A model generated the notes under the pieces. That model did not search any database. It saw only the letters and a list, made by a program, of their open reading frames with translations, and was not told the origin of the DNA. From assembly GCA_958299035.1 (NCBI GenBank), contig CATQJL010000326.1:4974232-5038231 (forward strand): a stretch of DNA of 64,000 bases. Reading direction: 5' to 3'. Source of the stretch: Cylicocyclus nassatus (lineage: Eukaryota > Nematoda > Chromadorea > Rhabditida > Strongylidae). This document shows, piece by piece, positions 61,601 to 64,000 of the stretch; within the stretch, counting starts at the first letter, position 1, and each line of letters begins with the position of its first letter. The position numbers and the translations under genes are program-made.

Positions 61601-64000
61601 CCCCAGTTTTCCCATTGGTGTGGGAAAATTTCATTTTTTATATCGAAAAATATCAAAAAGGCAAATTTCTATTGATATGCTTTAAATGGAGAGAATGAGT
61701 ATGTATCAAAATACCAAACTACTCTACATCCATCACAGCATGAAAACGAACTTAGAAAGAGAAGTGAATTTCTTAAATCGAGCCAGGTAGAAAATTCCAA
61801 GTAGTTGATATGTGATAGTAAAGTTTTGAAACACTTCTCCTTAAAAAACCGTGGATGAAAACTATATAAAGCTTTTATGGAGTTTTGGCAAAAACCAACT
61901 TTTTTAGCTAACCTAATGTTTATTATATGTTATATGGTCGTTATGGAATGTATCAAAAAAAACTTACTTTGAGCATGTCTCTCAAAATTATTGAATGAAG
62001 CGAATGAATCTTGAATGAAGATATTCCCCTTGAGAGACCTTTTAAGCAGATCAAGCAACTTATTATAAGCTATAACATTCTTAACTTATTGTATATTGTT
62101 TGGTTGAGCCAAAGCTGTCGCACCATTTTTGAACAGTGGGAGCCCATCCTACTCATATAAACATGTTAGGCGTTATTTTTTTAATGAACAGAGAAAATGA
62201 TTCAATATCTTTACAAATGCATCTAATGGCTCTCTAGGAGATTACAGATAAAGTGATGCAGTATTTACTTTGATTTTTTCGCGTTCTAGCATTATAATGA
62301 TATGTCAATAATATATCAAATATGAAGATAGAAGGAAGTTGCAATTTTCAAAATGATGCCACTGAAATTTTTGGCCACTGTCGTAGCTCGAGCATCTTGT
62401 TTAAAAAAACCAAAAATTGAAAAATTATTTGAAATATGCAACATTTGTTGGGAAAATCGATCAGCAAGAAGTTTCCTTGGTGATCTAAAGCCAGACACAC
62501 CAATACCGAAAGATTATATTGCTTTTGGCTTCTTCAGCTTCTGTTTTATCAATGTGAAGGTTTTTGTCAGCTTCGCCGCGATATATCAACACTAATTTTT
62601 GTTTTAAACACTATTGGAGAAAATAAAAAACTTGTTTTCTTGTTTATAGAAAAACAAACGAGTTGATTGACACTAGAGGAGGCTACAGACCCCGAAATTT
62701 AGTGCAAGACTTATGCAACAAATTAGCATAGACACGTTCCCGGTAACTGCTCAAGCATAAGATCCGTAGATATAGCATAAGACGCACTTCCATGCCACCA
62801 AACGTTTGATATCCATACAATAAACAAATGGAATCCGACAAAACTGATGTTGTTGTCCATGGGTTCAGAACGGGCAAAGCTAGCTTTTGCTGCTGCTAAG
62901 TGGAAAATTGAGTGCATCTGACATGTTTATGAGGGTAGCTTTATCATAAAAGTGGTGACTAATAAACAAGGTGCTGGTAAAGTTCCACAGTTTGAATTAA
63001 TGAGCTCCTCTGCCACAATGAGCAGAAATCTTCTTCTTTAAAAGAGATAAAGGAACAGAAAGATGTTATAAGGCACAATTTGAAACGGAGTCAGATCATA
63101 TTCAGGTGATCGAAGTTGAACCCATAGACTGTAATCCTGGAATGTGCGCTCATCCTATGGCTCTGTTGAGATGGTTTCAGCTGGTGAGTGCATTAAACAA
63201 ATTTATAATTTTGACAAATTAATTTCGTGATATAAATTCCTGTTCATCTGCAATTTTTCACGTTTTCTGCCCTATTAGGACTACTACAGACATTCGAAAC
63301 CAATGCGTAAAACAGAATAAAGTGCAAAGAGAGAGCATAGTAATAAAAACATCATCCACTGAGAATCATAACTATGACAAGGTTCTCAAAAAAATTTCCA
63401 TTGACTAATCTGGGTTTGCGGATATGTAAACAACTACGGAGTCCCTAGACGTTCGGCTTATAAGCAATTAACAGTGTTACACATGTTCCCTTACAATAAG
63501 CTATGGCTATGAGGATAACACTGTTTGAAAAACTGGCCGTGGTGATTTGAAAAATTTCTTGAGAAATTTTCAATTTTTTTGTAATTAAGCTGAAACTCTT
63601 TTGTTGAAGGCTATGTATTTCTTGTTACAATGGCTAGTACAAATCACATGTGGAGACGATGCTTGTACAATGATTATGAATGTGTTCGGATACACAGCCA
63701 TGGGGCAGGTAAAATTTTAGATTAACTCGGATTAAAGCGTGGAAAAAATTCCTCAAACAAGTTTAGCTCTTCGTTCTGCTCATATTGTTGTTGATGTCCA
63801 TTATTGTTGTTATTATACTGGTCGCTTATGGGCTCAATATCCACAGAACGAGTTATGCTTCAATTATTCTTTTAATAGTATGTTCTTCATAGTTGCAATT
63901 GCAACGCCGATGGATACTGTAAGTCTACTGTAATTAACCCTACAGGAGCGAGTCTACGCAATGATTGGAATCGTACTATTTATCGTGGCCACAGCGTTGG
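58693..64000 (+). CDS. Four-helix MARVEL-like membrane protein, 5' part (runs off the end)
   Basis: Exons join in phase: 58693-58800, 63106-63183, 63610-63708, 63767-63877 and 63946 to beyond 64000. The protein begins with a polar cytosolic stretch (MSYVRDGPLYNENPTTNPML ... VHGPKVQVIEVEP). Then come CAHPMALLRWFQLAMYFLLQ (helix 1), LFVLLILLLMSIIVVIILVA (helix 2), SYASIILLIERVYAMIG and IVLFIVATAL (helix 3). Short N-terminal tail, basic residues before helix 1 and closely spaced helices fit MARVEL/MAL-type tetraspan proteins, which act in membrane apposition and vesicle traffic. The assignment is by topology, not a conserved motif. The first intron is 4.3 kb, far longer than the others. Confidence 0.65.
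58801..63105 (+). other. Long first intron of the MARVEL-like gene
   Basis: 4.3 kb between GTAAGC and TATTCAG. Reading frames inside it (for example 60647-60898 and 61175-61414) show no domain or splice context. Long first introns often carry regulatory DNA, but no specific site can be named. Confidence 0.55.

Overview
This is a 64 kb window of a nematode nuclear genome. The case rests on AT-rich DNA, many short introns ending in a TTTCAG-like acceptor, likely trans-splice acceptors just upstream of start codons, a nematode-type supplementary nuclear receptor, a nematode-type globin, and dense small inverted-repeat transposons. A clade V (strongylid-like) worm is likely but not proven. I found no rRNA, tRNA, CRISPR or bacterial-type operon. 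Almost every gene is split into small exons, so I built the gene models by matching reading phase across splice sites.

Layout. Positions 1-6.4 kb hold no gene I can support. On the minus strand come an NK1-class homeobox gene (6465-7234) and a nuclear hormone receptor (8078-13380). From 16.0 to 39.2 kb lies a large tandem duplication. Each copy carries a complete plus-strand MFSD12-like transporter gene (23138-25510 and 33522-35888) followed by the 3' end of a minus-strand SERAC1 homologue. Only the second copy continues into the full SERAC1 gene (38983-42194); the first keeps a frameshifted 3' relic. Next come a Lys/Arg/Ser/His-rich protein with 57-bp tandem repeats (42986-46050, minus), a peptide-type rhodopsin-class GPCR (49977-52818, plus), a globin (53844-55796, minus) and the 5' part of a four-helix MARVEL-like membrane protein gene (58693 to past the window end, plus).

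Mobile DNA is the other main theme. Because the two duplicate copies align, several insertions can be read against their own empty sites: a TA-targeting MITE and two other small elements only in copy 1, and a 1.77-kb hAT-like element with an 8-bp target duplication only in copy 2. Two palindromic mariner-end elements of about 705 bp, three copies of a poly-C-flanked repeat (one interrupted by a palindrome), and four copies of a GC-rich GTGCCAGCGCC-type element are also present.

The 500-N gap at 38255-38754 is bordered on both sides by SMART cDNA/PCR adapter sequence and by a repeated copy of about 145 bp, so it is very probably an assembly artefact and not a biological gap. The genes look like ordinary, functionally unrelated metazoan neighbours. 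I saw no new multigene system; the most informative features are the duplication and the dated transposon insertions.
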